A DNA stretch of 64,000 bases from Chloroflexota bacterium (GCA_016183425.1 JACPEP010000001.1:62001-126000); one strand, 5' to 3'. Shown: positions 46,457 through 55,729, counted from the first letter of the stretch. Translations and numbers: made by a program. The notes: generated from the letters alone by a model not told the origin.

Positions 46457-47680
46457 ATGCCCAAAATTCACTTCATCGATGTCACCAATCGGGACGGGGT
46501 GCAAACGGCTCGCATCTCCCTGGCAAAGTTGCAGAAGAGCCTGGTCAACCTGTATCTGGCGGAGATGGGGGTCTATCAGTCGGAATTCGGCTTCCCCTTT
46601 TTGAAGCACGAGTACAATTATATGAGGGCCAACCTGGAGTTGGCGGCTTTAGGGGCCATGGGCTCCATGAAATTGGGGGGTTGGTGCCGAGCGATAACCA
46701 GAGACGTGGAGGCTGCCCTCCCCTTAGGAGTGAAGCACCTGAACCTCTCCATCTCCACCTCAGACCAGATGATAACCCACAAGTTCCAGGGAAAGCTGGA
46801 TAGGAGTCGGGTGGTTCAGGAGATGATAGAAGCAGTAGCCTGTGCTCGAGAGGGCGGGATCGAAACTATCGGCGTCAACGCCGAGGATGCCTCTCGCACC
46901 GACATGGGCTATCTCATCGAGTTCGCTCAAGCGGCTCGGACGGCGGGGGCGCACCGTATACGCTACTGCGACACCGTGGGCGGCGATACCCCCATGACTG
47001 CTTATTCCCGAGTTAAGACTTTGGCACAGGGTGTTAAGTTGCCAGTAGAGCTACACTGTCACGGCGACCTGGGGATGGCGGTAGCCAATTCCGTGGTGGG
47101 AGCTTTGGGTGCCCTGGATGCCGGTGTGGACGCCTATATCAATACCACAGTGAACGGCATCGGGGAGAGGGCGGGGCAGGCCGACTTATTAAGCTGTATT
47201 CTGGCCATCAAGTTCGGCGCTGGTATGGAGTCCTATCCCATTGGCGACCCCATCAACCTTAAAACGGCCGCCAAGCTGGCTCGCTACGTATCCTCTGCCT
47301 TCGGTATCCCCATCCCCATCAACCAGGCGGGAGTGGGGGCTAATGCCTTCGCCCACGAATCGGGTATCCATGCCGATGGTGCCCTCAAGGATCGTCGCAA
47401 CTACGAGCTCTACGATTATCAGTTGCTGGGCATCGCCGAGGAGGAGATTACGGATACGGGGCGGGTCATCACCACTGGGGAGTACGGCGGCATGGCCGGG
47501 TTAAAATATGTCTACAGTCGCCTGGGGATGACCTTTTCCAACGATGAAACGGCGCAAGATATCTTGGAGTTGGTGCAATACGCCAATGCCCATACCCAGT
47601 TGCCCCTGACCGATGACGAGCTGCGCTTCATTGCCCGCTACCCGGAGCAAGTAAGAAAGATCCTCACCATAACCCCCTAA
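46457..47680 (+). CDS. DRE-TIM metallolyase (homocitrate/isopropylmalate synthase family; candidate Re-citrate synthase)
   Basis: KIHFIDVTNRDGVQTARISLAKLQK, GVNAEDASRTD, YCDTVGGDTPM, VELHCHGDLGMAVAN, NTTVNGIGERAGQA, HESGIHADG. Confidence 0.85.
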   Translation: MPKIHFIDVTNRDGVQTARISLAKLQKSLVNLYLAEMGVYQSEFGFPFLKHEYNYMRANLELAALGAMGSMKLGGWCRAITRDVEAALPLGVKHLNLSISTSDQMITHKFQGKLDRSRVVQEMIEAVACAREGGIETIGVNAEDASRTDMGYLIEFAQAARTAGAHRIRYCDTVGGDTPMTAYSRVKTLAQGVKLPVELHCHGDLGMAVANSVVGALGALDAGVDAYINTTVNGIGERAGQADLLSCILAIKFGAGMESYPIGDPINLKTAAKLARYVSSAFGIPIPINQAGVGANAFAHESGIHADGALKDRRNYELYDYQLLGIAEEEITDTGRVITTGEYGGMAGLKYVYSRLGMTFSNDETAQDILELVQYANAHTQLPLTDDELRFIARYPEQVRKILTITP

Positions 47681-47790
47681 GGGAAAGTTACACCGATTTT
47701 AACCCCAAATCACACCTTACTAGGGGAAAAGTATCTTGATTCGGGGAACAGGAAAATGTAAACTAATATGATGACATAAGGGGGTGAGTC

Positions 47791-49080
47791 ATGTACAAAT
47801 GGCATTATTCGGTAGGCGCATTCATAATAGCGGTGGTTTTGCTTCTTGGTACTACGGCAACCCAGGGTTACGCTGGGCCAAGCTCGGAGGGGAACGGGAG
47901 CCAGAAGCCACCCCGTAAGATCTTAGTCTTTCAGGGATCGTTCCGCGACAGGGCTGCTCAAGATGCTCTTCTGGCTAGTTTGGGCGCAGTAAAGATAAAG
48001 GACCTGAGCATCATTAACGGCAAGGCGGTATACCTTCCCCTTAAGGCAGAGCTTGCCCTTAGATCACGGCCCGAGGTGTTGCGTATCGAGGACGATGCCT
48101 TCATCCAGGCTTTGCCGGAAGCTCAAGGAGCGAAGGGTCAGCCAGGCAAGCCGGCGCCCGCCCCCCAGCCTGTGGAGTCTCTGCCTTGGGGCGTGAACCG
48201 GATCGATGCCGACCTGGTGTGGCCGACAGGGAACACGGGGGCCGGTGTTAAGGTATCCACTCTGGATACGGGCATCGATCTAAACCATCCCGACCTGGTG
48301 GCCAATATTAAGGGAAGTGTGAACGTCATAAACCCCAATAAAAGTGCTATGGATGATAACGGCCACGGCACCCATGTGGCGGGGACTATTGCGGCGGTGG
48401 ACAACGACATAGGGGTCATCGGAGTCGGCCCGGACACCTACCTCTACGCCGTGAAATGGCTGGACCGGAACGGTTTTGGTTTCCTGTCTGACTTCATCGA
48501 GGCTGTCCAATGGTCCCGGGATAACGGGATGCAGGTAGTCAACATGAGTGTGGGCTGGAGCAGCGACTACCAGTCTATACATGACGCTCTTATAGCAGCT
48601 TACAACTCTGGGTTAGTGTTGGTAGCCGCCGCTGGCAACAGTGGCCCTGGTGACAACACGGTGGGCTACCCCGCCAAGTATGCCGAGGTCATCGCCGTGG
48701 CTGCCACCTGCCAGAGCGGCGGCGATGTCAATGGCTGGTGTTCCGGGGTGGATAGCGTGGCCTCTTTCTCCAGCCGTGGCCCTGATGTGGAGTTGGCTGC
48801 CCCCGGTGCTTACGTGCCTTCGACCTGGAAGGGCGGTGGCTACAATACAATTTCGGGCACCAGCATGGCGACGCCCCACGTTGTGGGCGCGGCAGCCCTG
48901 GTCATCAAGTCGGGCCTATTGACTGACCTGAACGGCGACGGCAAAATCGATAATGTAGACGTTCGACTCAGGCTTCAAAGCACGTCCGATGACCTGGGGG
49001 CTGCTGGCAGGGACAACGCTTACGGCTACGGCCTGGTGGATGCTCAAGAGGCGGCCACCGGGGTGCAGACGCTGCCTTAG
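47791..49080 (+). CDS. Secreted subtilisin-like S8 serine peptidase with I9-like propeptide
   Basis: Signal peptide; catalytic STLDTGIDLNHPDL, NGHGTHVAGTIAA, SGTSMATPHVVGAAA. Confidence 0.95.
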   Translation: MYKWHYSVGAFIIAVVLLLGTTATQGYAGPSSEGNGSQKPPRKILVFQGSFRDRAAQDALLASLGAVKIKDLSIINGKAVYLPLKAELALRSRPEVLRIEDDAFIQALPEAQGAKGQPGKPAPAPQPVESLPWGVNRIDADLVWPTGNTGAGVKVSTLDTGIDLNHPDLVANIKGSVNVINPNKSAMDDNGHGTHVAGTIAAVDNDIGVIGVGPDTYLYAVKWLDRNGFGFLSDFIEAVQWSRDNGMQVVNMSVGWSSDYQSIHDALIAAYNSGLVLVAAAGNSGPGDNTVGYPAKYAEVIAVAATCQSGGDVNGWCSGVDSVASFSSRGPDVELAAPGAYVPSTWKGGGYNTISGTSMATPHVVGAAALVIKSGLLTDLNGDGKIDNVDVRLRLQSTSDDLGAAGRDNAYGYGLVDAQEAATGVQTLP

Positions 49081-49097
49081 CATCGATAAGTTCGACG

Positions 49098-49131
49098 AAA
49101 AGTGCCTCAGCCTCAAGGCTGAGGCACTTTT
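49098..49131 (+). terminator. Intrinsic terminator after subtilase
   Basis: AAAAGTGCCTCAGCC-TCAA-GGCTGAGGCACTTTT, perfect 15-bp stem ending in T run. Confidence 0.85.
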
Positions 49132-49211
49132 GTGATATATTATAAACGACCAACCTGGTATATACACAAAGGGAGACGGCCACTAACGAGACCCGGAGGG
49201 AGGAAAATGTA

Positions 49212-50138
49212 GTGAAGGCGAAAGTGCCGCTATCGGTGCTGGCCGTTGTCGCCCTGCTGCTCATCGCCTGCGCCGCCGCGGCGACTCCCACATCGACGCC
49301 GGTTCCTTCTCGCGCTACGCCACGGCCCGCCGCAACTCCGGCTCTGGTACCGCCAACGGCGACCCCGACCAAGACACCGCCGGAAACGGCCGGGCCAAAA
49401 ATCCAGGAAATCAAGAATCGAGGTATGCTCATCATCAGTGTCAAAAAGGAAGAATCACCTACGGGCCAGCACAGGGATGTGGCCCACTTTCAGAAGCGAG
49501 ACTTTGAAATCAGCCTGGCTAAGGCCATCGCCAAGACGCTGCTGGGTGATGAAAATAAAGTCGAGGTGAAGATGTACCCCCTGGCTGACCGTGTCCCAGC
49601 GGTGGAGCGAAATGAGGTTGACCTGGCCATTTCCGCAATCAGCATCTCTGAAGAGCTAAAAAAGATAGTAAACTTCTCTGACCCCTACGCCTGGGAAGGT
49701 TTGACCCTGATGGCAAGGAAGGGTGCCGGCATTACAGGCCTGGAGGGTCTAAAGGGGCAGACAGTGGCAGCCACGACCGAGGGAGGGCGCTATTTTGGAA
49801 ACGATATCGAGAGGATTGCCCAGGAAAGAGGGCTGGCGATTACCGCTAAGTCCTATGGCGATTTTGAGGAGGCAGCCTCCGCAGTGGAGACCGGCCAAGC
49901 CCGGGCAGTGATCCACAGAAGCATCGACATCTTGGTCTATATGGCCCAGAAACCAGGTGTCTTTGAGACAGTTGGGGGTACTCTTAGCCGTGAGGAATAT
50001 GGCATCGCCATCAAAAAAGGTAACGACGACCTCCTTAGATTGGTCAACTCAGTGATTAGCGAGCTAAAGAAATCCGGAGAGATCAAGCAGCTTGCCGAGA
50101 GGGCAAAGTTTCCTGCTCAGCACATAGCCTTGCCTTGA
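49212..50138 (+). CDS. Family 3 extracellular solute-binding lipoprotein (amino-acid type)
   Basis: VALLLIACAAAA lipobox; KIQEIKNRGMLIISV, FEISLAKAIAKTLLGDENKVEVK, VDLAISAISISEELKKIVNFSDPY. Confidence 0.85.
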   Translation: MKAKVPLSVLAVVALLLIACAAAATPTSTPVPSRATPRPAATPALVPPTATPTKTPPETAGPKIQEIKNRGMLIISVKKEESPTGQHRDVAHFQKRDFEISLAKAIAKTLLGDENKVEVKMYPLADRVPAVERNEVDLAISAISISEELKKIVNFSDPYAWEGLTLMARKGAGITGLEGLKGQTVAATTEGGRYFGNDIERIAQERGLAITAKSYGDFEEAASAVETGQARAVIHRSIDILVYMAQKPGVFETVGGTLSREEYGIAIKKGNDDLLRLVNSVISELKKSGEIKQLAERAKFPAQHIALP

Positions 50139-50170
50139 TTCTCAAGGCAAGGGATCTTTGAAATGGGTCA

Positions 50171-51430
50171 TTGGGGATGATATCTAGCGGGTTGCTGGAT
50201 CCTGGCCGCTGCCATCGCTGTGGCTTTTGCCTTCCGGTGTGCCCCACTTACCGCGACACCGGCATCGAAACTCAGTCGCCCCGAGGTCGGGTGGCCCTCA
50301 TAAAAGCTGCCGTGTCCGGCACCCTGGCCCTGAGCCGGAACCTGCAAGAGCAGCTATACCATTGTCTGGACTGCCGGGCCTGCGAGACGGTGTGCCCGGC
50401 CGGGGTGAGGATAGGCGCCGCAGTTACCCTTATCAGGTCCTGTCTGGACGAAAGATTTCCCCGTTCTCTTTTTATGACCCTATTATTAAAGCAGTTGTGG
50501 CCCTATCATGGGTGGTGGGAACTGGCCAGTCGATTGCTCCATGGGTATCAAAGTTGGAGCTCGGTGGGGAATCCCTGGCATCGGTGGTTGCTTTCTCGCC
50601 TCCCCGTTCCAGTGGCGATCCTAGAGCAGCTTTTACCTACCTCCAATGGGCGGCCCCTGCGGACACACATTGATGAGGTGCTGCCCGCCCGAGGAAAAGA
50701 AAAACAGCGGGTAGGGTTCTTTCTGGGATGTGTCATGAACGCCTTTTTCCCTCAGGTGAGCCTGGCTACTATCCAGGTGCTGGCGGAGAACGGATGCCAG
50801 GTGGTCATTCCCAAGGATGTCCGTTGCTGTGGCGCACCTCACCACTCCCTGGGGGACTTCGACACGCTCAAGAAGGTAGCCAGGCACAACATAGCCCTTT
50901 TCCGAAAATCGGGGGTGTCGACGGTGATAACGGACTGCGCCGCCTGCGGGGCAATGCTCAAGGAGTATGGCGAATTACTGCCTGATGAGGGGGAGGAATT
51001 CAGCACTTCCGTGTGTGACATAAGCGAGTTCTTGACCCAGATGGAGCTAAGGCCTTTCACCGTCGCCGTTCCGGGACGCTTCACCTATCACGACCCCTGT
51101 CACTTGGTTCACGCCCAAGGGGTGGCCCGGCAGCCGAGACAGCTTTTGCAGGCCATACCAGGCCTGGAGTTGGTGGAGATGGCGGAGGCGGAGGCCTGCT
51201 GTGGCAGCGCTGGTATATACAACCTAACCCACCCTTCCCGGGCCGCCAATGTCCTGGATCGCAAGATGAGTAATATCGCCGCCAGCGGGGCGGCGGGAGT
51301 GGTGACGGCTAACCCTGGTTGCCTTATGCAGTTGGCCTGGGGCACGAAGCGAACCCGTCAGGCGAAGTCGCTGTGGCATATCTCTCAGCTATTGGCGCAA
51401 GCTTATGGCCTCCCTCCAAAGGCTGAGTGA
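50171..51430 (+). CDS. glcF: Glycolate oxidase iron-sulfur subunit-like (Fe-S)-binding protein
   Basis: CHRCGFCLPVCPTYRDTGIETQSPRGRVALIKA; CLDCRACETVCPAGV; two CCG-type domains (DVRCCGAPHH, EACCGSAGIYN). Confidence 0.88.
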   Translation: MGMISSGLLDPGRCHRCGFCLPVCPTYRDTGIETQSPRGRVALIKAAVSGTLALSRNLQEQLYHCLDCRACETVCPAGVRIGAAVTLIRSCLDERFPRSLFMTLLLKQLWPYHGWWELASRLLHGYQSWSSVGNPWHRWLLSRLPVPVAILEQLLPTSNGRPLRTHIDEVLPARGKEKQRVGFFLGCVMNAFFPQVSLATIQVLAENGCQVVIPKDVRCCGAPHHSLGDFDTLKKVARHNIALFRKSGVSTVITDCAACGAMLKEYGELLPDEGEEFSTSVCDISEFLTQMELRPFTVAVPGRFTYHDPCHLVHAQGVARQPRQLLQAIPGLELVEMAEAEACCGSAGIYNLTHPSRAANVLDRKMSNIAASGAAGVVTANPGCLMQLAWGTKRTRQAKSLWHISQLLAQAYGLPPKAE

Positions 51431-51442
51431 CGGGGCGGGTCG

Positions 51443-52141
51443 GTGAAGCTTCCTGGTGAGAAGAAGGACGCCCTTTTTCTGGCGCGTCCCAATCGTTTCC
51501 TGGCCCTGGTGAGGATGGATGGCTTGGAGGTGACGGCTCATCTGCCCAACTCGGGGCGGATGACGGAGCTCCTCGTCTCTGGCCAGCATGTAGTCGTGGC
51601 GGGGAAGTATGGTGAGCACCGCAAGACGGCCTATGATATGATTTTAGTAGACTTAGGGGATGGTTTGGTATCTGTAGATTCCCGACTGCCCAGCCAGGTG
51701 GTGGAGGAGGCCTTGTTATCGGGCACCCTGGCCCCTTTTGGCCACTGCGGTTTTGTGCGGCGGGAGGTCGTTTACGGCGATAGTCGCCTGGACTTTCGGG
51801 TGGGTGCCAACGGTCGGGAGTATTTGGTGGAAGTGAAGTCGGTGAACCTGGTGGAGGGGAAGCGGGCCCTCTTTCCCGATGCCCCCACCCTTAGAGGCGC
51901 TCGCCACCTGAGAACACTGGTAAAAGCGGTGAGAGAGGGGTATGGCGCTGCCGTCATCTTTGTGGTGCAGCGGGAGGACGCCTCTGCTTTCTCTCCCCAC
52001 GAGAAGGCCGACCCCGACTTTGGACGGGCGTTGCGGGAGGCGGCGGAGGGTGGGGTCGGCCTCTATGCCTATCGCTGCCGCCTCACTCGAGAAGAAATTG
52101 AGCTTAGCCAGGAAATACCCGTTATTTTGGAGAGGGGGTAG
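51443..52141 (+). CDS. sfsA: DNA/RNA nuclease SfsA family
   Basis: RPNRFLALVRMDGLEVTAHLPNSGRMTELL, SRLDFRVGANGREYLVEVKSVNLVEGKRALFPDAPTLRGARHLRTL. Confidence 0.93.
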   Translation: MKLPGEKKDALFLARPNRFLALVRMDGLEVTAHLPNSGRMTELLVSGQHVVVAGKYGEHRKTAYDMILVDLGDGLVSVDSRLPSQVVEEALLSGTLAPFGHCGFVRREVVYGDSRLDFRVGANGREYLVEVKSVNLVEGKRALFPDAPTLRGARHLRTLVKAVREGYGAAVIFVVQREDASAFSPHEKADPDFGRALREAAEGGVGLYAYRCRLTREEIELSQEIPVILERG

Positions 52142-52145
52142 CGCC

Positions 52146-53201
52146 GTGTTGGTTCTGGGATTGTCAGGGAGCCCGCGGCGGGGTGCCAATAGCGAGACCC
52201 TCCTAGATTGGGCCCTGGAGGGGGCACAGGGCGAGGGTGCCCAGACAGAGAAGCTGGTCATCTCGGAGATGGCCATCGCCCCCTGTCGGGATTGTGACGA
52301 GTGTCAGGCGGCAGGAGAGTGCACCATTCATGATGACATGGACCTTATCTACCCCAAGATACCGGAGGCAGCGGCCCTTATTTTCGCCTCCCCGGTGTAT
52401 TTCCGCGGCGTAACGGCCCAGGCCAAAGCCCTCATCGATCGCTGCAACTATCTTTGGATCCGCAAGTATCTTCTCCACCAGCCGGTGGCTTCCCAAAAGC
52501 GCCCTGGGCTTTTCATCGCCACTGCTGGCCAGGACCGCCCGGGAGAGTTTGAGCCCTCCATCGCCACTGTCCGCTCTTTCTTTGCGACGGCGGATGTGGA
52601 CTACGTGGGCGAGCTTCTCTTCCCCGGCATGGACGAAGCGGGTTCCATCCGTAACCACCCCAGCGCTCGGGAGCAGGCCCTGGCCGCCGGGTCGCGCCTG
52701 GTGTCTTTGAGCCGGGGAGGTTCCTGGCCCAGGTTGACGAGAGGGAAAGAGGAGGCCCCCACAGTGACGGACTGGCGACCCATAGGCGTGGTCCGAAATA
52801 ACATCAAGGAGCCAATGGTCTACGGCTGGGAGACGGTGGTATCGGAGCTGGTGGTGAACCCGGAGCTGGCGCCGGCGGTGGAGGGGGTGGAGGACTACTC
52901 TCATCTGGTGGTAGTTACCTGGATGCATCGGGTTCCCTGGGGCGCCAGGGGTCTATTGAGGATTCATCCCAAGGACAGGCAGGAAATCCCTCTTATGGGT
53001 GTCTTCGCTACCCGTACCCAGCACCGCCCCAATCCCATTGGAATGGCTGTCGTGCGTCTCCTGGAACGCAAAGGAAACATTCTCCAGGTAGTGGGGTTGG
53101 ACGCTATAGACGGGACCCCCATTCTGGATATCAAGCCCCATGTGCCTTACTATGACTCTCCTACCGACGTAAAGCTGCCCCGGTGGACGAAACACCCCTG
53201 A
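52146..53201 (+). CDS. Iron-sulfur flavoprotein/NADPH-FMN reductase domain fused to TrmO/TsaA-like tRNA methyltransferase domain
   Basis: N-term VLGLSGSPRRGANSETLLDWAL...CRDCDECQAAGECTIHDDM; C-term WRPIGVVRNNIKEP...YSHLVVVTWMHRV...GVFATRTQHRPNPIGMAVVRLL...LDAIDGTPILDIKPHVPYYD; uninterrupted frame, GTG start. Confidence 0.9.
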   Translation: MLVLGLSGSPRRGANSETLLDWALEGAQGEGAQTEKLVISEMAIAPCRDCDECQAAGECTIHDDMDLIYPKIPEAAALIFASPVYFRGVTAQAKALIDRCNYLWIRKYLLHQPVASQKRPGLFIATAGQDRPGEFEPSIATVRSFFATADVDYVGELLFPGMDEAGSIRNHPSAREQALAAGSRLVSLSRGGSWPRLTRGKEEAPTVTDWRPIGVVRNNIKEPMVYGWETVVSELVVNPELAPAVEGVEDYSHLVVVTWMHRVPWGARGLLRIHPKDRQEIPLMGVFATRTQHRPNPIGMAVVRLLERKGNILQVVGLDAIDGTPILDIKPHVPYYDSPTDVKLPRWTKHP

Positions 53202-53356
53202 AAAACTCGGTGGGCAGGCTACAGCGATACCCGACGCTCAGTGTGGGGTATCACCAAGTAATTACTAAACCTCAATAGCGGCCGGCTTCGCCACCATTGT
53301 GATTCGCCAGAGGCAAAGACGCTCTGGTACTCCGCAAAACGACGTTGCTAGCACCC

Positions 53357-53380
53357 TAAATATATCTTTAAATATATCTT
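53357..53380. repeat. Two perfect tandem copies of TAAATATATCTT upstream of the tri-heme cytochrome
   Basis: Direct reading of 53357-53368 and 53369-53380. Confidence 0.8.
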
Positions 53381-53529
53381 TTTGTATATTGACCCTCCAC
53401 AGTAGGCGTGGTAAAAAACGAAGTACTAGGTTCAGCTAGAGCATGAGTATCAGGCAATGGTTCGAAAGGCAAAAAGGGGAGGTATCGGTAATCTCTTCCA
53501 GTTTGCTGGCGGGTAGAGAAAGGAGCAAA

Positions 53530-54387
53530 ATGAAGAAGAAAAGCGTGCTTATTTCCGCCATAATGAGTCTTGCGGTACTGGTCGCGGGAGTAGCAACATG
53601 GTCCTTGATGTACGCTGGCCGCACCAGCGCCGCCGATGCTCAAGAGCTAGAGGTCCAAATGACAGCCAAGGCCGATAGTTTACGGATCTTCTACAGCATC
53701 ACCCTGGTAAACAACACCAGCTCCAACTACCAATCCCTTTATGTGGCTGGTAACTTGCCTGAGGGTGCCCGCTTCGACAGCGTGACCGCCACCCCGGCGG
53801 GAAGCAGTTCTCTTGGCCTGAAGGATGGCAATGTGGCCTGGGTGGTGCCTGAGGTAAAGGCCATGAGCAAAGTGGGGCCCTTTACCTACAAGATCGCCAC
53901 CAGCCTCAAAGAGGTAGGACAGGCCCATGCCTGGGTGCGCTGGGACAAACCCAGCCCAGGAAGTGTATCTTCAGCCGATGTGCCAATGGCCCAGGTGGTG
54001 GTGGACAAACCGCGGCGGGGCTGTGAATCGTGCCATGTGGTCGGTGGCGTCCCCATATCTAAAGAGGCTAAGGATCGAGCTCGCAACCACCCTCAAATCG
54101 CCGAGGATACCAAGGTTACCACCTGTCTCCAGTGTCACGCTCCGGGCACTGGAGAGCGGGAGGGGAAAGGGGTAGTGGCCCCCCTGGCTCTGAGGGATAT
54201 TGTCCATCCCGTCCACTTGAACAGCCCGGGCTTTCTCGATACCTACAAGGGCAACTGTTTCACCTGCCACAATGTGGATGGCAAGGGGAACTTTGTCCTC
54301 CTGGGCGACAAGCTGGACACCGACTTCCGGGGCATACCCAACGCGCCGGTAAAGGGAATCCCACCCAGCGAAACCACCCGCCGTTAG
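53530..54387 (+). CDS. Tri-heme c-type cytochrome with N-terminal DUF11-like beta domain
   Basis: Signal peptide; three CxxCH motifs (CESCH, CLQCH, CFTCH). Confidence 0.85.
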   Translation: MKKKSVLISAIMSLAVLVAGVATWSLMYAGRTSAADAQELEVQMTAKADSLRIFYSITLVNNTSSNYQSLYVAGNLPEGARFDSVTATPAGSSSLGLKDGNVAWVVPEVKAMSKVGPFTYKIATSLKEVGQAHAWVRWDKPSPGSVSSADVPMAQVVVDKPRRGCESCHVVGGVPISKEAKDRARNHPQIAEDTKVTTCLQCHAPGTGEREGKGVVAPLALRDIVHPVHLNSPGFLDTYKGNCFTCHNVDGKGNFVLLGDKLDTDFRGIPNAPVKGIPPSETTRR

Positions 54388-54398
54388 ATCGATCACTT

Positions 54399-54449
54399 CA
54401 TAGATAAGAGGGCGGCCCCAATGGCAGTGGGGCCGCCCTCTTATCTATG
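54399..54449. terminator. Long perfect hairpin terminator
   Basis: CATAGATAAGAGGGCGGCCCCA-ATGGCAG-TGGGGCCGCCCTCTTATCTATG: 22-bp perfect stem (54399-54420/54428-54449), 7-nt loop. Confidence 0.8.
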
Positions 54450-54515
54450 GCACACCCCCTTCCCCCTTGACCCTCCACCTCGCCTCTGGTAGTATAGCCA
54501 GGAACGGGGGTCTAT

Positions 54516-55703
54516 TTGGGAGCCTGGTTTCAACGCCTAATCGTTGTCTTCACAATCTGTTTGCCTTTGACGGCACTGACAGTGGCGGGGTGCGCCTCTC
54601 CCCTTATCTCCCAGGTCAGCCTCACACAGAGCACCATTTCCCCTAACGGCGATGGCGTAGACGATTTCACCTTTATTGAGTATTCTCTAGAAGCAAAGGC
54701 ACAAGTATCCATCGACTTCGCGGCCGCAAATGGTGAAATCTATTCCTTCCGCCGCCATGAGCCCCGCTCACCAGGACGTTATCGGGCCCGATTCGATGGC
54801 AGCTACATACCGGACCCAGCACGAGCCGAGGCCAGGGTATTACCCAGCGGCAGCTACACCTACATCGTCACCGCCCAGGAGGAGGGCACCAATAGGAGAC
54901 AGGAGGTACGCGGCTCCCTGACACTGGTAAACTCCGACACCAGGCCGCCCGGGCTGGATGACGTAATCGTTTACCCAGAGACTATCTCCCCCAACGGGGA
55001 CGCCGTGGACGATGAGGCCCTTATCAGCTATCGTTTGACTAAAGAAAGCCTGGTGAGCATCTTCATCAGCGATGGTGCAGGGCGGCGCTACTTCCTAGAA
55101 GAAGAGAACCAGAAATCGGCCGCCCCCCACTCCCACCGCTGGAATGGCACTGCGGCGGGCAACCTTCTCCCCAACGGCTCGTACACCCTTTCCCTTCGCG
55201 CCCGGGACAAAGCGGGCAACGTCACGGAATACCTGGTTCCGGTAACCATTAGCGGTGGTGGCACTCCCAAGCTGGAGATAGCAGCGGTGCGATTCACCCC
55301 CCCCACCCTACCCTTAGGCGGGGCATTGAAGGTAGAAATAGAGGTTCAAAACGTGGGCGATATCACACTACGCACCATGGGCCCTCCCCCAGGCACTGCC
55401 TATACCACAAACATGAACTTCAACAGCTTCCACGCGGGCAACGACCCCTTGGCGCCGCCACTGTACTACGAGCAGGCTGGATACTGGCGGGTAGGGGTGA
55501 GTTGGGACACAGCCGATAGACCCTATCCCATACGCTGGGGTATGGGAAGAGACCTGGCCCCCGGAGAGAAAACAACTATCACCGGCACTGTCCAGATACT
55601 TGTGGACCGCACTCGTCAGGTGCGCTTCTGGGCCGCCGTCATCCAAGAGGGGGTGGGTTTCGGAGAGCAGGTCGGGCTCAAAAGCATACTCATCAGCTAC
55701 TAA
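54516..55703 (+). CDS. Lipoprotein with two FlgD-like Ig domains and C-terminal Ig-like domain
   Basis: VAGCASP lipobox; STISPNGDGVDDFTFIEYSL and ETISPNGDAVDDEALISYRL repeats. Confidence 0.8.
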   Translation: MGAWFQRLIVVFTICLPLTALTVAGCASPLISQVSLTQSTISPNGDGVDDFTFIEYSLEAKAQVSIDFAAANGEIYSFRRHEPRSPGRYRARFDGSYIPDPARAEARVLPSGSYTYIVTAQEEGTNRRQEVRGSLTLVNSDTRPPGLDDVIVYPETISPNGDAVDDEALISYRLTKESLVSIFISDGAGRRYFLEEENQKSAAPHSHRWNGTAAGNLLPNGSYTLSLRARDKAGNVTEYLVPVTISGGGTPKLEIAAVRFTPPTLPLGGALKVEIEVQNVGDITLRTMGPPPGTAYTTNMNFNSFHAGNDPLAPPLYYEQAGYWRVGVSWDTADRPYPIRWGMGRDLAPGEKTTITGTVQILVDRTRQVRFWAAVIQEGVGFGEQVGLKSILISY

Positions 55704-55729
55704 ACAAGAACCCCCCCGAAAGGAACCTT

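Noticed and set aside
51942-52145. N-terminal extension of the flavoprotein-TrmO ORF
   Set aside because: Overlaps sfsA out of frame. The flavodoxin-like fold begins at the GTG at 52146.
53202-53529. Cyclic-di-GMP (GEMM) riboswitch upstream of the multiheme cytochrome
   Set aside because: The GAGGCAAAGACGC segment superficially resembles parts of the GEMM core, but the conserved arrangement and tetraloop/receptor are not there. Kept only as an unassigned structured leader.
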